A stretch of DNA of 64,000 nt, taken from contig NJPS01000046.1 in NCBI GenBank assembly GCA_002946415.1, positions 992,001 through 1,056,000 on the forward strand. The letters run 5' to 3'. This document shows, piece after piece, positions 10,744-23,639 of this stretch. The stretch is from Rutstroemia sp. NJR-2017a BVV2. Lineage: Eukaryota; Ascomycota; Leotiomycetes; Helotiales; Rutstroemiaceae. The notes under the pieces are model-generated. The model searched no databases. It saw nothing but the letters and a program-made list of their open reading frames with translations, and was not told where the DNA came from. The translations under genes and the position numbers were made by a program. Position 1 is the stretch's first letter. The number at the start of each line of letters is the position of its first letter.

Positions 10744-13582
10744 ATGAATACCAATACCGGCATGGAAGAATTTCAACATTCACAAAGGTCCAATTCACAA
10801 GACTCTTTCCGACAGGATCCCAATTTTCAGCATCATTTCTCAGAAGAACCTATCTCGCAGCAGCCAACCCCGCGGGAATCAACCCCTGCTCTGCCGGTAG
10901 CTACATCATCCTCGGAGAATGAATCGACTTCCAATGCAAAGGCGACGAAGCGGAAGACTACTGCTGGTAAATTTGATGAAGATGGAAATCCTAGGCCAAC
11001 GAAGAAGAGATCCTCAAAGGCTTGTCAGAACTGCAGGAACCGGAAAGTGCGCTGTGACCTGATGCAGAAGTACCATGTCGATGAACATGGAGCAGTATTG
11101 TGTTCCAATTGTGCCATAGACAAAATTCCCTGTCTGGTGACGGAAAGCAAACGGAGAAAGTAAGCCGCGAAATGGTACTGGTCTCACAATCGATTAATTG
11201 ACAAATCTCATTAGGAAGAACCGGGATACACAATGGACTGGCGCTCCTGGAAAGCCGTTCGAAGCAAATGCAGGCCGAATATATGTTGGCGGCACGACGA
11301 AGACAGCAGAAATTCATAATGAGGATGAAAGAAGATACAGCGAATCATCGGCAATGTCAATTGAGGCTGGCAATAATTTCATGCAGCCTCAGCATGCCCC
11401 TCATTCCCATTGTAAGCCAGGAGCTTCATTGGACGCCATGCGTTATACGTCTACAGCTCAAACAGTACTAACATGATAAAGATCAGACAGCCAACCACCA
11501 GATGAACCAGGGCGAACTTATACGGAGGCAGAGCTCTATACCTCGCCCTTCTTCTTTCGATCCCGATCCAACGTATGCGCTTCTTGCAAGTGCTTCAATG
11601 ACTGGAGATTTAACCCGCGCACGACTTACTTCTAGTTCACCGCCCGTATTGAAACACCATCTTCCCGGTTATATCAAGCCACTACCTCAAAAAATGACTT
11701 CTATCGATATCGACTATCTCTACGGAAAAGGCGCATTGTCGGTACCCGAGGATTCCATGCGAAGTGCTTTGCTTTGCGCCTACATTGAATATGTACACCC
11801 TTATATGCCCCTTTTGGACCTAAACGAGACTATGACGATAATCAATGGAAATGGGATGCCTGGAAAAATCAGCTTATTGTTGTTTCAGGCAATAATGTTT
11901 GCTGGTACAGCTTTCGTCGATATACAATACTTGAGAGATGCGGGGTTCTCGAGTAGGAAAGCCGCTCGAAAGGCATACTTCCAGAAGGCGAGGGTATGTA
12001 ACTATGTGATACATTGCACAGGAAAAGGCTGATTTTGTAGGTACTTTACGACGTCGACTATGAAATAGATCGAGTATCCCTCGTCCAAGCACTTCTTCTC
12101 ATGACATATTGGTACGAAACACCTGACGACCAAAAGGATACATGGCATTGGATGGGCGTCGCAATTTCCTTGGCACACACGATTGGACTGCATCGAGATA
12201 CAGAGAATGCAAATATGGAACCACAGAAGAAGAAATTATGGAAGCGGATATGGTGGTCTTGTTTCATGAGGGATCGACTTGTCGCATTGGGAATGAGGCG
12301 CCCAACTCGAGTGAAGGACGGAGATTATGACGTATCGATGCTCACAGTAGATGATTTCGACATTAGAGAACACTCACCATTGATCAAAATCATTCCGCCA
12401 GAATGCACTTTGTTTCGGGACGTCGAGGCCCAAAGGGAGCTCGCTCATATGTGCGTTGCAAAGGCAAAGTTATGTTTGTGCATCAGCCATATTCTCGAAG
12501 CTCAATATTCGGTGCTTGTCAAAAATCAAGGTGTACAGGGTCAAGAGGGGAGCACGAGATCAAATGTCATGCTTATTCCCAAGAAAGAAGCGACAGAGGA
12601 GGTGAAGCAATGCGATGCTGAGCTGGAAGCATGGGTCAACGATCTGCCTCCGTCCTGTCGGTACACGAACGAGGTAGCACCCGGCAATAGCAGTTCGGCT
12701 TTGTTTGTGCAACGTACGCTGTTACACATGGTTTATTGTACGACGGTATCGGCATTGCATAGACCTCAAGTACTCCCAGCAACACCAAACAACCAAACGA
12801 GTCGATCAGCAGTACATGACAGTTCGAGGCGGAAAGTCCGTGAAGCAGCACGTGAAATAACACGCTTCAGCCGAGATTTACATAACCGTCGTCTAGAAAG
12901 ATATCTACCCACCACAGGTGTAACTTGTCTTATTCCGGCAATCATCATTCATCTACTGGATATCAAATCTCTGGACGAGAACGAAAGAAAGGGAGCAATG
13001 GATGGATTTCTTCAATGCATGCTTGTGCTTGAAAACCTGCGCGACAATTATGCATCCGCTGATTTCGCAACACAATTCCTAGAAGCCGCGATTCGGAAAG
13101 CGGATATGGAGCCGGTACTAGGGTCATCACGAGAAAGGGAAGCCATTCGCGAAAGAGATGCGATGCGAGAAATGGAGAGTTCGCGGCGACTTGATGGATA
13201 TGGAAATTTAAACAAAGTCGGAAAACCCACAGCTACCGCATCAAGAACAACCCCGCCTTTCGCAGACGACATGGGTCGACCGTTATATGCCACTCCGGAT
13301 GAGAACCTCCAGCTAAACGACATCGCGGCTCGAACGCCTCCAGAAACGGAAAATAGCTTTGACTCGATACCGTTGGCGGGAGCGGATATCAATCTGGATG
13401 GGCCGTTGAATTTTGGCGATTTCGTCAATTTCGATCATGCGAATGGAAATGATTTCTTTAATGAGGGTGCGCATGGAGAGTCCGGTGGCGCGATTGAGGA
13501 TATGAGCTGGTTGAATAGTTGGAGTAGGCTTAATAGTCCGCATCCGGAGGATGGGTTGATGGATGGGTTGTTTGTGGGCTAG
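10744..13582 (+). CDS. Zn2Cys6 transcription factor, cutinase transcription factor 1 beta-like
   Basis: Four exons (10744-11159, 11215-11411, 11491-11993, 12041-13582) give 885 residues. Ligands of the zinc cluster are Cys94, 97, 104, 120, 123 and 130 (C-x2-C-x6-C-x15-C-x2-C-x6-C), preceded by basic KKRSSKA and followed by ESKRRKK. The middle-homology (fungal_trans) domain starts around ALLCAYIEYVHPYMPLLDL. It continues through YWYETPDDQKDTWHWMGVAISLAHTIGLHRD to a RDRLVALGMRRPTRVKDGDYD block. That last block is typical of the CTF1-beta group, which regulates cutinase or fatty-acid-responsive genes, so the specific target is an inference. The N-terminus and the acidic C-terminus are disordered. 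I placed the intron 2 acceptor at ACAG (11487-11490), not at the nearer TCAG, because only this keeps frame. The start could lie upstream, as the frame is open to 10612. Confidence 0.85.
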
Positions 13583-14506
13583 AGGGGTGGGTGTAGAGGT
13601 GATGGTGGATGAGTGGATGATGTGGGTTTATGTGGACTTATGTAGCGCTGGTTTGTCTTGTCTGGTTTACACTGGGATCGATGACGGGGATCAGAGATAT
13701 GGGATGCGGTTGACTTAATGAGATGAATGATTTATTGATTCTGTTGGGCGTTGCATGGTCGGAAGGAAATGGTATGATGTTTAAGGAAATACTCATAAGT
13801 TAGCGAGATAGCTGGCACAGCGAGATGCTTTTAAAAATTCATGATAATGGGATGGATGATGATTAAATAAATTCATATTATTGAAAGTGAATATTTGTCT
13901 TCTAATATGTTAGATGTGAATGATTGCCATCTAAAGCGAGCCGGCGCGCAATACAATGGGCAGTCTTACAACGAGAGCTGGGCTGGGCTGGGGTTGCATA
14001 GAGAATTGGACTTTCTCCACGTAGTTATGTTATTCACGGCTGTAAAGGATGTCAGATTTGATATATATATATAACTCGGATCTTGGAATCGAGCTGGAAG
14101 GGCTGATAATGGTGAATCCTGTGGTGGGAAAGGAGTTTGATTTTGCTATTTCTGGGAGAGTATATCCCTCGGATGGAAAGTTGAACTTTGGTATCGTACT
14201 GCATGCCCTGGGTATAATGACTGACCGGCCAAGACTCTAGATAGTGGGGACGTGTGCATGAAATTTAACCATGCCATGTGTAAGGTAGCCCAGATAAGAT
14301 AACAATAGCTGGAAATTACTGCTTGTAGTTCTGTTCTGCAAGGGCAGATAGACAGAAACAAGAGAACACAGTCCCCACCCCCACATTCCGGTCCAGCTAG
14401 CCACTCACTCACGTCCGTCTCCCACCCGATCCGAAGCTCAAAAAAAAAAGGAAACCCACACACCACCTCACTTAAAAAGCACACAAAAAAAAATCACAAA
14501 AAGAAA
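13583..14506. other. Intergenic region between the Zn2Cys6 factor and the tRNA gene
   Basis: About 0.9 kb holding the 3' UTR of the regulator, a short (TA)n run near 14060 and A-rich tracts near 14435-14500. No gene is supported. Confidence 0.6.
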
Positions 14507-14603
14507 TGGTCACTACGAGGGTCGAACTCGCGACTTCGGCGTTATCCAGATGTGTGAAGCATCGTTATTAGCACCGCACTCTAACCAACTGAGTTAAGCG
14601 ACC
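14507..14603 (-). tRNA. tRNA-Ile (anticodon AAT) with a 23-nt intron
   Basis: On the minus strand the cloverleaf folds completely. The acceptor stem is GGTCGCT/AGTGACC with discriminator A. The D stem is ACTC/GAGT with loop AGTTGGTTA. The anticodon stem is CGGTG/CGCCG with loop CTAATAA, the variable loop is five bases, and the T arm is GCGAG-TTCGACC-CTCGT. Removing 14543-14565, which sits one base after the anticodon as in nuclear tRNA introns, leaves a 74-nt mature tRNA. Anticodon AAT, read with inosine at position 34, decodes isoleucine ATT/ATC/ATA. There is a TTTTTTTTT run downstream of the gene on the minus strand (14483-14491), a likely RNA polymerase III terminator. Confidence 0.95.
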
Positions 14604-15740
14604 TGGGATGGTTGTTGGGGTGGGAGTCGTTATCTTGAAATATGAATAACTGATTAATTTGATGGCTGGACACTAAAACTGTAATAAATTGAGAAAATTT
14701 TAAAAGTTGAGATATTTGATATTTCAAAGTTGTTATATACTAAGGACTCGAAAAAGTATATATATATGATTTTCTGGGTAATTTTAGTATAGCAATTAAG
14801 AAAGTTGTATCCTACTTCCTTCTTCTCGGTACATTTTGATGAGATCTCTTTTAGTGTGCAACAACTAAGCGAAAGCGCGTGGGGGTTGGAACTGGGAGAA
14901 CTCAAAAGAGAGAGGTGCGGAGCGGATGCAGTCTTTTTTTATGACAGGTATTTGATTTCTACTAAGTATCGGAGTGGCATTTGAGTAGTTTTCCCAGTCC
15001 AGGTGCCGCGTGGAATTTTCTAACGTACTGTATGTAACAGGCTCGCCCAAGGGGGCCTAAGCGAGCTTTCGGAATAACTAACGCTCTCTACTCAACTCTG
15101 TGCTATCGCAAGGACAAGGAAGGAGGTGAGAAAGTAGGTAGTAGCTAGACTGGGTTTTGTGGCTCTTGGGTTGGTATCTACAATGTAATATAATATAACT
15201 ACGTATACATCTGAGGTCCCAGTCGAGGCTTCTTTGCAGATACTATGCTTGAATCGTATATGAAAAGGAAGAGAAAGTTCAGTTCAATTCATGCTCAGTG
15301 TAATTGCATCATGCATCGTTGTAATAACATTTTATCTTTTACTAAGCCTAGGAGATGACTTGCGCTGGACTGTCTTCTTCAAACGTTCACCTAATCCTCA
15401 ATGCAGATGAGAGTCGAACTGCTCTCGAGCAATGCTTGGCTTCATGACAGAATGTCTTCCAAGCCAATGCGCGGCAGAATTAGGAATTTCGACACCTACG
15501 CGTTATCTCGACACCTGCATATTTACCTAGAAGAAAACAAGTATGGTAATTGCAGGCTGTATGCTAGATCACAGGTCAGGTCGGCCGCTTGGAATCGATT
15601 CGATCCATCTCGCAAGCATGCTCGAGGCTAGCTGACCTAAAACAGACGATGGCTGGCAAATGCGATCTATCTATTCAAGACATCCAGCAAGTCTTCTAAG
15701 CATCTATCATACACACCGAACAAAGTGGAGGATTCCTAAT
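14604..15740. other. Intergenic region, AT-rich on its left side
   Basis: 1.1 kb between the tRNA gene and the 3' end of the leucyl-tRNA synthetase gene. The left 250 bp are AT-rich with a TATATATA run near 14758. No coding sequence is supported. Confidence 0.55.
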
Positions 15741-18700
15741 TTACATAACAAAGTTGATCAATCGACCTGTCTTAACCACAAAAATCCTCTTCGCCTTCTT
15801 AACATTGATCTGATTTTTTGCTTCACCAAACTTGGCTTTTCCTTCTGGTGTCTTCATAATCTCCTGTAAAACTAATTCCTCCAATGCTTTTCCTGTCGTC
15901 CCTGTGGGAAGTACGGGTATTTTGGCGACGAATTTCAATTTACCATTAACTTGTACAGTACAAGCTTGTGAATCTGGAACTAGCAACTCCAGGGTTCCAT
16001 CTGGTTGAGGGAATGGGACTGAGAATACCGAATTCTTTTCGGACCACGCAGTACCCGTCTGCAGCTCCTCGGCGCTTCCAGTATTCGATAAATCCTTCCA
16101 GCACTCCTCCGAAAAGACAGGTGTGATTGGAGCCATCATTTGGATCAGTGCCTCAGTTGCGCTTCTGACGATTATCCTGCCTGGGTATCTCATTTTATGC
16201 TCGATGAGGAGGTTGGTAAGTGACATCAAATCAGAAATCACCGTGTTGAGCGAGTAAGTTGTAGAGTAAGCTTCGTTGACATTGACTATGGCCTGTTGCA
16301 CCGCCCTCCATAACTTCGTCTCTGCTTCGTATATCTGGACTGTGATATTGAGACGCATCTGTTCTTCTCCTTCTATGGATTGCTTCCCCATCACTTTCTT
16401 TATATCGTCGCGTACTCGGAGAAGATGGGATTTCGGTGTCCATTGACTTTCTTTGTCGGCTTCCGTATCGAGTCCAAGTTGGATAAGGTCATAAACGCGA
16501 TTTAGCCAACGCGTGATGCCCAAAATCTTCGCCTCGTCCCATTCAAGGACGTCGGCAACGGGTGCTTGGAAAATAATGTGTGCTCTTGTGGCATCTGCAC
16601 CATATTTTGACATGCATGTAGTTGGATCAACTCCATTATATTTTGATTTTGACATCTTTTCAAAGCTGATGTTTGCAGCTTTTCCTGATGCGATAACAAT
16701 TGGCTTTGAGGGTGTACTGAGATCTACCTCACCGGGCTTCAGAAATCGCCCGTTGTCAGGATCAGAATACGTTCTGCCATGCACCATTCCTTGAGTCAAC
16801 AATTTCTTGAAAGGTTCTCCACGAATTTCGGGATTTGAACCTGCAGGCCAAAGTGGTGTTGTTGAGAGGAATTTCGAAATGAAACGAGCGTATAATAGAT
16901 GTAGAATAGCATGCTCAACACCGCCGACGTAGATATCTACGGGAAGAGTGGCATTTGCAGCCTCCGGAGAAAACGGACTGGTCTCATTTTTAGCATCTGC
17001 GAACCTCATGAAATACCAACTAGAATCGACGAATGTGTCCATAGTATCAGTGTCTCTAGTTGCATCTGCGCCACACTTAGGACAAGGAACGTGTTTCCAA
17101 CCATGGGCATCATCGAGAGGGTTCCCGGCTTTGCCTTTCAGCCAATGACCATCAACTTGTGGTAACTTCACAGGAAGCTCATCCTCAGGCACGGGAACTG
17201 GGCCACAACTACCGCAATGAATAATGGGGATTGGTGTACCCCAATATCTCTGTCGGCTCACCAACCAATCTCTAAGACGCCACGTCTCGGCTGCTGACCC
17301 AAGATTCTTTTCCTCGAGTATGGTTATGATGTTCTTGATTGCTTGCGCCGAGGTTTGTCCCGAAAACGGTCCGTTCTGTGAGTTCAGCTGACCATGATGG
17401 ACGAAAGGTTCGTCCTTGGATGCAGCATTAGAAGAGCCGGTCACGGGTGATATGACGTGCCTTGCAGGACTTCCAGGATTGTTATGCTTCCAAAATGCAT
17501 GATCACGAGTATCGTGACCAGGAACCCCCATTACAGCACCGTCACCGTAATCACCTAGAACGTATGGAGCTACAAAAATTGGTAGAGTACCCTTAAAAGC
17601 ATCAGGGATAGACTCTTCAGATACTAGCGGATTTATGGCGCGGATATCAGGGAGGAGATAGCCTGCCTTTGAATCAGGTGGCAGCTCTGGCATCTTGTTC
17701 AAGAACTCTTGAAGCTTAGGATCATGCTTTGCAAATTGATCAACGATTGGATGTGTCGCTGCAAGTGCGAGATACTGAACACCAAATATGGTGTCCGGGC
17801 GGGTAGTGAACACTTCAATTGCTGGCTGTGCGATCTCATCAGGTGTAGAGATGCCGAATTTTACTCGGGCACCTTCGGACTTCCCTAACCAATTCTTTTG
17901 CATCGTCAAAACCCTTTCCGGCCACATCCCTCCTTCTGCTAGGTGATCGAGATCCTGCAGCAGTTCTTCTCGGAATTCAGATATACGTAAAAACCATTGC
18001 TTTAACTTCCTCTTTTCTACCTTGGCTCCCGATCTCCACGAGCAACCGTTTGCATCAACTTGTTCGTTTGCAAGGACTGTCTTATCAACAGGATCGTAAT
18101 TGACCAAAGATTCGGCTTGATATGCTAGACCGCGCTCGTGAAGAAGTAGGAAGATATTTTGAGTGTGTTTGTAGAAAGCTGGGTCGCACGTTTTAATCTC
18201 CTACAGATTGATTAGCTGCCGAAATCCCAAATGCAAAACAGTCAACGTGCTCTGTCCCAATTCCAGCTTCCATTCATGGCAGCCACCTGACTCTTCATTT
18301 TGGCAATGTTCTGCGCTGTCCATATAGCAGGATCAATTCCACGATCTATTGCTGCATTTTCTGCAGGGAGCCCAAAAGCGTCCCAACCCATCGGATGCAC
18401 AATGTCATAGCCTTTCATTTTCCAAAATCGACCCAAAACGTCGGATATTGTGTAGACACGAAGATGGCCGAGATGAAGATCACCAGAAGGATATGGAAAC
18501 ATTGGCAAAATATACTTCTTTTTGCGGCCAGAATGAGGTTTCTCATCCGTTGCGGCCAGGGCGTTTTCCCCGCCATGGTTCGAATTCGCAAGACCCTGCC
18601 ATTGAGCTTGCCATTGTTTGTCGAGAGACGGTAGATCTAATGTCTTATAATGTGCATAGCGCCTCGCAGAGAGGGAAATCGCCCTGCTGTGGCCAGACCA

Positions 18701-18802
18701 TGCAATACGGCCAGTGAAACTACCGACGGGCTGTAAGTGCAGAATCGGATGGTGTCCTAAGACGGATCTTGGTGATGCATATCTGCGAATTGCTGACTGC
18801 AT
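15741..18802 (-). CDS. NAM2: Leucyl-tRNA synthetase, mitochondrial
   Basis: Exons, complement of 18251-18802 and 15741-18200, encode 1003 residues. This class I synthetase charges mitochondrial tRNA-Leu with leucine. The first 50 residues are Arg/Ser-rich with almost no acidic residues, a mitochondrial presequence. The ATP-site signature [15 protein letters not shown] places the HIGH equivalent HLGH at 110-113. KMSKS lies around 699-703. The CP1 editing domain sits between them (TTRPDTIFG and GTGDGAVMG-like segments, here [15 protein letters not shown]). The end GRLINFVM belongs to a C-terminal domain with lysine-rich segments. The 50-bp intron lies between ...NWDR and EIKTCDP, a junction that matches the family without gap. 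It begins GCACGT rather than GT and ends GCTAATC...TGTAG, an apparent GC-AG intron. Otherwise the gene is intact, with normal length for fungal mitochondrial LeuRS. Confidence 0.95.
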
Positions 18803-19384
18803 TTTCTCGCAGCATTGTTGTTTATAAGAGCGGCGAAAAAGAGACCCTGATAATCGAGCACCTTTCGTTCGTCATGCCATACACCTAGGCTGCAGGAGGG
18901 AGCTCTTTTGGAATGTATATTGTATTGAAGCTTCCTGACTCAAGCTTCCCCTCGTTGCCCGCACAAAAAAATATCTGAGCACAGACCACGGTTGCATCAA
19001 ACCGGTTGGAGCAAAAGCATCAATGCACAGGTCCAACCGCCAAGGCCGTCAATCCTTCACAAAGACAGCAACACCAAATCACTCAGTGTAACAAGAAAAG
19101 AATCTCCTTGACTGTTTCCTTCTTCCACCGTTTCCTACCTCTACTTCAAGTACATATTGATACTTGCCAGTTTCTTCTTTTCTCTATCAATTCTCATATA
19201 CTAATCGTCGTGTTTGTCTGGTGGGAAGCTTTTATTTGGGCGCTGTTCAGTTATCACGATTGATAATGATAGTAACCTTACCAGCATCACGATAAACGAG
19301 ATCAACACACGACCCTCAAAACCAGCCTCTGAACCCTTCAAAGAATGCGGCGAATGCATTGAACGACTCTTACGAAAGAATATA
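18803..19384. other. Divergent promoter region (LeuRS / amino-acid transporter)
   Basis: About 580 bp between two divergent start codons. The right part is CT-rich. An in-frame ATG upstream at 19214 keeps an open frame into the transporter, so its 5' leader is uncertain. Confidence 0.6.
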
Positions 19385-21292
19385 ATGTCACGAAACTATC
19401 AAAATTTACAGCCGCATGCGCGCGATTCCTTAGAACTAGCCAGCCTAGCATCAAGCTCTCCTGGACCGAGATCGTCAACAGACTCAACATCCTCCAGATC
19501 CGGCATATCCTCATCCCGAAAACTATCACTCGAAGAAGACGATCCGCTAGACTCACGAAACCCTGCTGCTAATGCGCGACCTGGGGGGCATGGCAGGACG
19601 TATTCTGTTTCCTCAGCCTTCGATTTTTCATCAAACCTCTTCCCATTGTCGTCAACGGCGGGAGGCGGCTATGCGCCAATCGGTGCCCCTATTTCTACAT
19701 CAAATGGACAAACCACCCTAGGCGGAGGGTCGCTGGAAAAACATAAAACATTGACATATCTGAATGGGCTATCGCTGATAGTTGGTCTAATAATTGGATC
19801 GGGAATCTTCTCTTCGCCGAGTCAGGTCAATGCGAATGCGGGATCCCCAGGCGCTTCATTATTGGTATGGGCAATAGCAGGAGTATTAGCATGGACGGGC
19901 GCTGCGAGTTACGCTGAATTGGGCGGAGCAATACCTCTGAACGGCGGCGCGCAGATCTACCTTTCGAAAATATTTGGGGAGGTCTTTGGGTTCTTGTTTA
20001 CATGGAGTGCGGTTATGGTGCTTAAGCCTGGTTCTACAGCCATCATATCAATAATCATGGGAGAATACCTGGTACGAGCGGCGATTGGAGCAGAGGCTGA
20101 GAGCATTAGCATTTGGATTAATAGGAGCGTGGCATTGGTTGGATTGTTTCTGGTCACATTTTTGAATTGTATATCTACGAAGTTGGGCACAAGGATGGGC
20201 GATATGTTTATGTTTTTGAAGTTTATTGCATTACTAGCAGTCACTGTTATCGGCATTGTGGTCGCACTTACTGGCTTCTCTGTTACGGGACATGCGAATG
20301 AGGATTGGAAGAACCACGGGTGGTTCGAGGGCACGAGTACTAGCGCATCGTCATGGGCTGTCGCATTGTATGCGGGATTATGGGCCTTTGATGGATGGGA
20401 TAATGTGAGTACATCGTGCTTTTGATTCGCTATACCATACTGACATTGGTTAAAGACGAACTATGTTGTTGGGGAGTTTCGAAATCCAAGCAGAGACTTG
20501 CCGAGGGTCATTCATACAGCAATGCCTCTGGTAATACTCTCCTATATTCTCGCTAATGTGGCATACTTTTTTGTCCTTCCCCTGAAAGATATAAACGCCT
20601 CGAATACAGTTGCTGTCATATTTGGCAACAAAGTCTTTGGTCCCATAGGGTCCTTATTACTTGCTCTCATTGTCAGCGCCAGCTGCTTTGGAGCTTTAAA
20701 TGCCACTGCATTCACCAGTGGGCGACTGGTTTACGCTGCAAGTAAAGAAGGCTACCTACCTGAAATGTTTGGAAAAATCGGAGTGGGCAAGCAAGTTGAA
20801 CCATCAGCCAATTCGTTTAGAACTCGTAACTGGGCATCAAAAAGGCTTTCCAAATTGTTTGGCGACGAAGAAACAGGACTTTTCTTCACTCCCGTCAACG
20901 CTATGGTTCTCAACGCAGTTCTGACAGCATTCTACGTTCTGGTAGGCGAATTCGGCACCTTAGTCACCTTCTACGGCGTAGCTGGTTACACGTTTTATTT
21001 CTTCACTGTGCTCGGATTGATCGTCTTACGCGTCCGGGAACCTAACCTCGAACGGCCATACAAGACTTGGATCACTACGCCGATCATCTTCTGCTGCGTT
21101 AGTCTCTTCCTTCTCAGCCGGGCTGTGTTTGCGGAGCCTCTTCAGACTCTCATCGTCGTTGCTTTTGTCCTCGCCGGTGTGCCTATCTATTATTGGCGCA
21201 TTCGCGGTCGAGATAAAGTCACGAAACGCGAGGGAAGTGGAAGTAGTGGGAGCGGGAGTGGATGGAAATTCTGGAAACGAATGTCCAGGTGA
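19385..21292 (+). CDS. LAT-type amino-acid transporter (APC superfamily, Mup1-like)
   Basis: Exons 19385-20404 and 20456-21292 encode 618 residues. The intron has GTGAGT, no classical branch site but TTAAAG at its end, and phase 0. An N-terminal tail of about 120 residues is Ser/Gly-rich and probably cytosolic. Then come twelve hydrophobic helices. Helix 1 carries the substrate-binding unwound motif GLIIGSGIFSSP (about residues 134-145). The region [27 protein letters not shown], spanning the intron, is the signature of the LAT/Mup1 group. Members import neutral amino acids such as methionine across the plasma membrane. Substrate choice cannot be read from sequence. The tail ends in a Gly/Ser-rich KREGSGSSGSGSG segment. 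An upstream ATG at 19214 is in frame, but its extension (rich in Asn/Thr) lacks family similarity, so 19385 is preferred. Confidence 0.92.
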
Positions 21293-23639
21293 GCTAACCA
21301 ACCAGATGAACTGCCTGCCTGGTTGGTCGTTGGTCCACTTCCTATGTATGTAAAAACCAATTCATGAAGAAAAAAGAAAAGATGAATACAATTATTAATC
21401 ACTTAACGTTACTCGACAAATATAATTCCCCCACCATAAATATGATGCAGATCGCCCTCGTATTGCTGCAATGCTGATTCTTACCCCCCCCACATTGTTT
21501 CGTCCCATCTCGTCTCGTCTCAATGCCCTCACGCCATGTCGTTGTCATCATAGCATATTACAAACTGTAAGATGACCTGAAATCTGGCTCGTTCAACTAT
21601 GGTTACTCCCATCTCACGTACAGACTGACTGGATGATATTTCGCTCTCGCACAGTATCGGATGAGCAAGGAAGCACAATACTAAAACCTTACATCATCTA
21701 TCCATCCAATCTTTCTACACCTGGCTGGACCAGTCTGTACCTGTGCTTGTGTGCCTGCGCCTGTGCCTGTGCCCCTCTCCCACGACACGAGCCAGCGAGT
21801 GAGGGAGTAACCCGCAAACAAGCATCCCATCCGGCCATACCCGCATTCATCCTTCCAGCATCCATCCCTCGCGCAGCATAGCGTTCTTTTTCCTTCAACC
21901 GAACGGACAAGCCCCATCTCCCTTGGCCCCAGCACATCACATTCCATCACATCACATCGCACACACATAAACCCCCCAAATCTGAACCCTCACAAGCCAA
22001 ACCGGAGCAAGCTAGGATTCCCGCGCTGGGCGAGAATCCGGATCGATAGCATATGCCTCCCGCAGGCGCACGGGGCGGGGCGTCTCATCTGTTAGTCACT
22101 GGCTATGGAGAACTAGGTAGATTTTTATTATTACATGCATACCTAGCCCAAACTCTGTTTTTGTTTCTTCAGAGTCCTCGTACAATATTGCTAAATTGAT
22201 TAGCAATATTAATATTACCCAACATCGCCGAAAGGGGTAACTTAGGATAAATGGATGAAAAGCTTACTTTATCTTACTTGCCAGATGGGAAAAGCAATTC
22301 GGCTTGTGGAGCACCGGGATTTTAGGTTCTTACTCTTACTTACGGTGATGGTGATAGGCTAGTAGGATTTCGAGATAAAAGTAGAGAGTACTTTAGGTTT
22401 CACATGAATGGATTCAAAGATACTTGCACGACCGAGGAGTAAATAAGCTTCTAAATGTAGGCCTAGCTCTAGGGGACCGGAACACAAAAAGATGGTGGAG
22501 TACCAAGCTCGATAGATAGAAAGACCGACAGACCGGCATATGTAATACGATTGATTATCCGCATTATCGCAAAGTTCGTTCCTCTCGGGGTACATGTATA
22601 TCCATCTATATCTGTCGCGATGACCAAAAGGGGCAAGAGGCTCCGTTACGCAGTCTTCACAGCACACTGCGCCTCACGTTATGCGTGGAAATATCTGTAC
22701 CGACGAGGCACGGGGCGAAGCGAGTGAGCGGTAGGGTTCAAGAAGCTCCACGCCATGCATGTACATATGCATGTCTCTGAAATATACATTCATCTGATGC
22801 GGAAGGAGAGAGGAAACAAGCGTTCAGAGGGAGTGCGGATTTTCCCTTGCAGCCGATGGAGAGTAGGGATATGAGTATGACAGCTATCATGGGATGCGGG
22901 CGAGCCAGTGATCACGATACGGGCCGACGGGCAACGCAAGTGTATGCAATGCAGACCGCAATCTGGATTTGAACAGATAGATACCTATCCTGGAGTAGAG
23001 CAGCAAGCGAAACGAAAATCGAAAACAATTGAAATGGTGTGAAGGGCAAATCCTTCTCCATCTTGCTTTCTCTTCCGTGTTTCTAATCCTTCGGCCTTCG
23101 GGATCCTTTGGATTTAGATTCAAATCAAGGAGGAAGGAGGAAGGCGAAGGAAGAAAAGAGTATTTTGTGTTTTCGTGGGGATGCTTGATATGCGCGTGGC
23201 TTTCGCGTGCGAATACAGTATGTAAAAGGAATGCGGCTTGAGAATAATTTAGGCTTCAGCCTCTTCCTCAGTAGGGACGGGATGTCGTGTTACAGAAATT
23301 TACTGTCGTTGTATTCCGAATGCGCACCTTCTATAACCTTCATCCCAGGAAACACGAGGAACAGTCGTTTTCTGTTAGGTCAGAATTGGAATGGTGTGTT
23401 GCTTTCCGTCTGAGTTGTGGGTGAGAGGGAGATGGAAATTTGGTTTCGTGGAGTTGAAATGGTTGGTTACATTCGCTGCAGGGGGTCATGAAGGGATTGT
23501 GCTCTTTCGTAGATTATGGCACCTTGAAGTGGGGTCATCTCGCACTGATCGACCTATTCCCCTTGGATTGCGATCGTGACTGTTGATCCGGCAGTGATGG
23601 AGTCAAATAAATCAAATCTGAGTTAACCGAATATGATCC
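21293..23639. other. Long intergenic region
   Basis: 2.3 kb between converging genes (transporter on plus, basic protein on minus). I see short C-rich and GA-rich stretches (for example 23130-23160) and short direct repeats near 21740-21775. There is no supportable coding region or RNA gene. Confidence 0.55.

Noticed and set aside
11217..11411. Alternative frame for exon 2 of the Zn2Cys6 factor (with QMQAEYMLAARRRQQK)
   Set aside because: It needs a different acceptor for intron 1. With the natural donor and the acceptor at ACAG (11490) for intron 2, the KNRDTQW frame joins both neighbours in phase.
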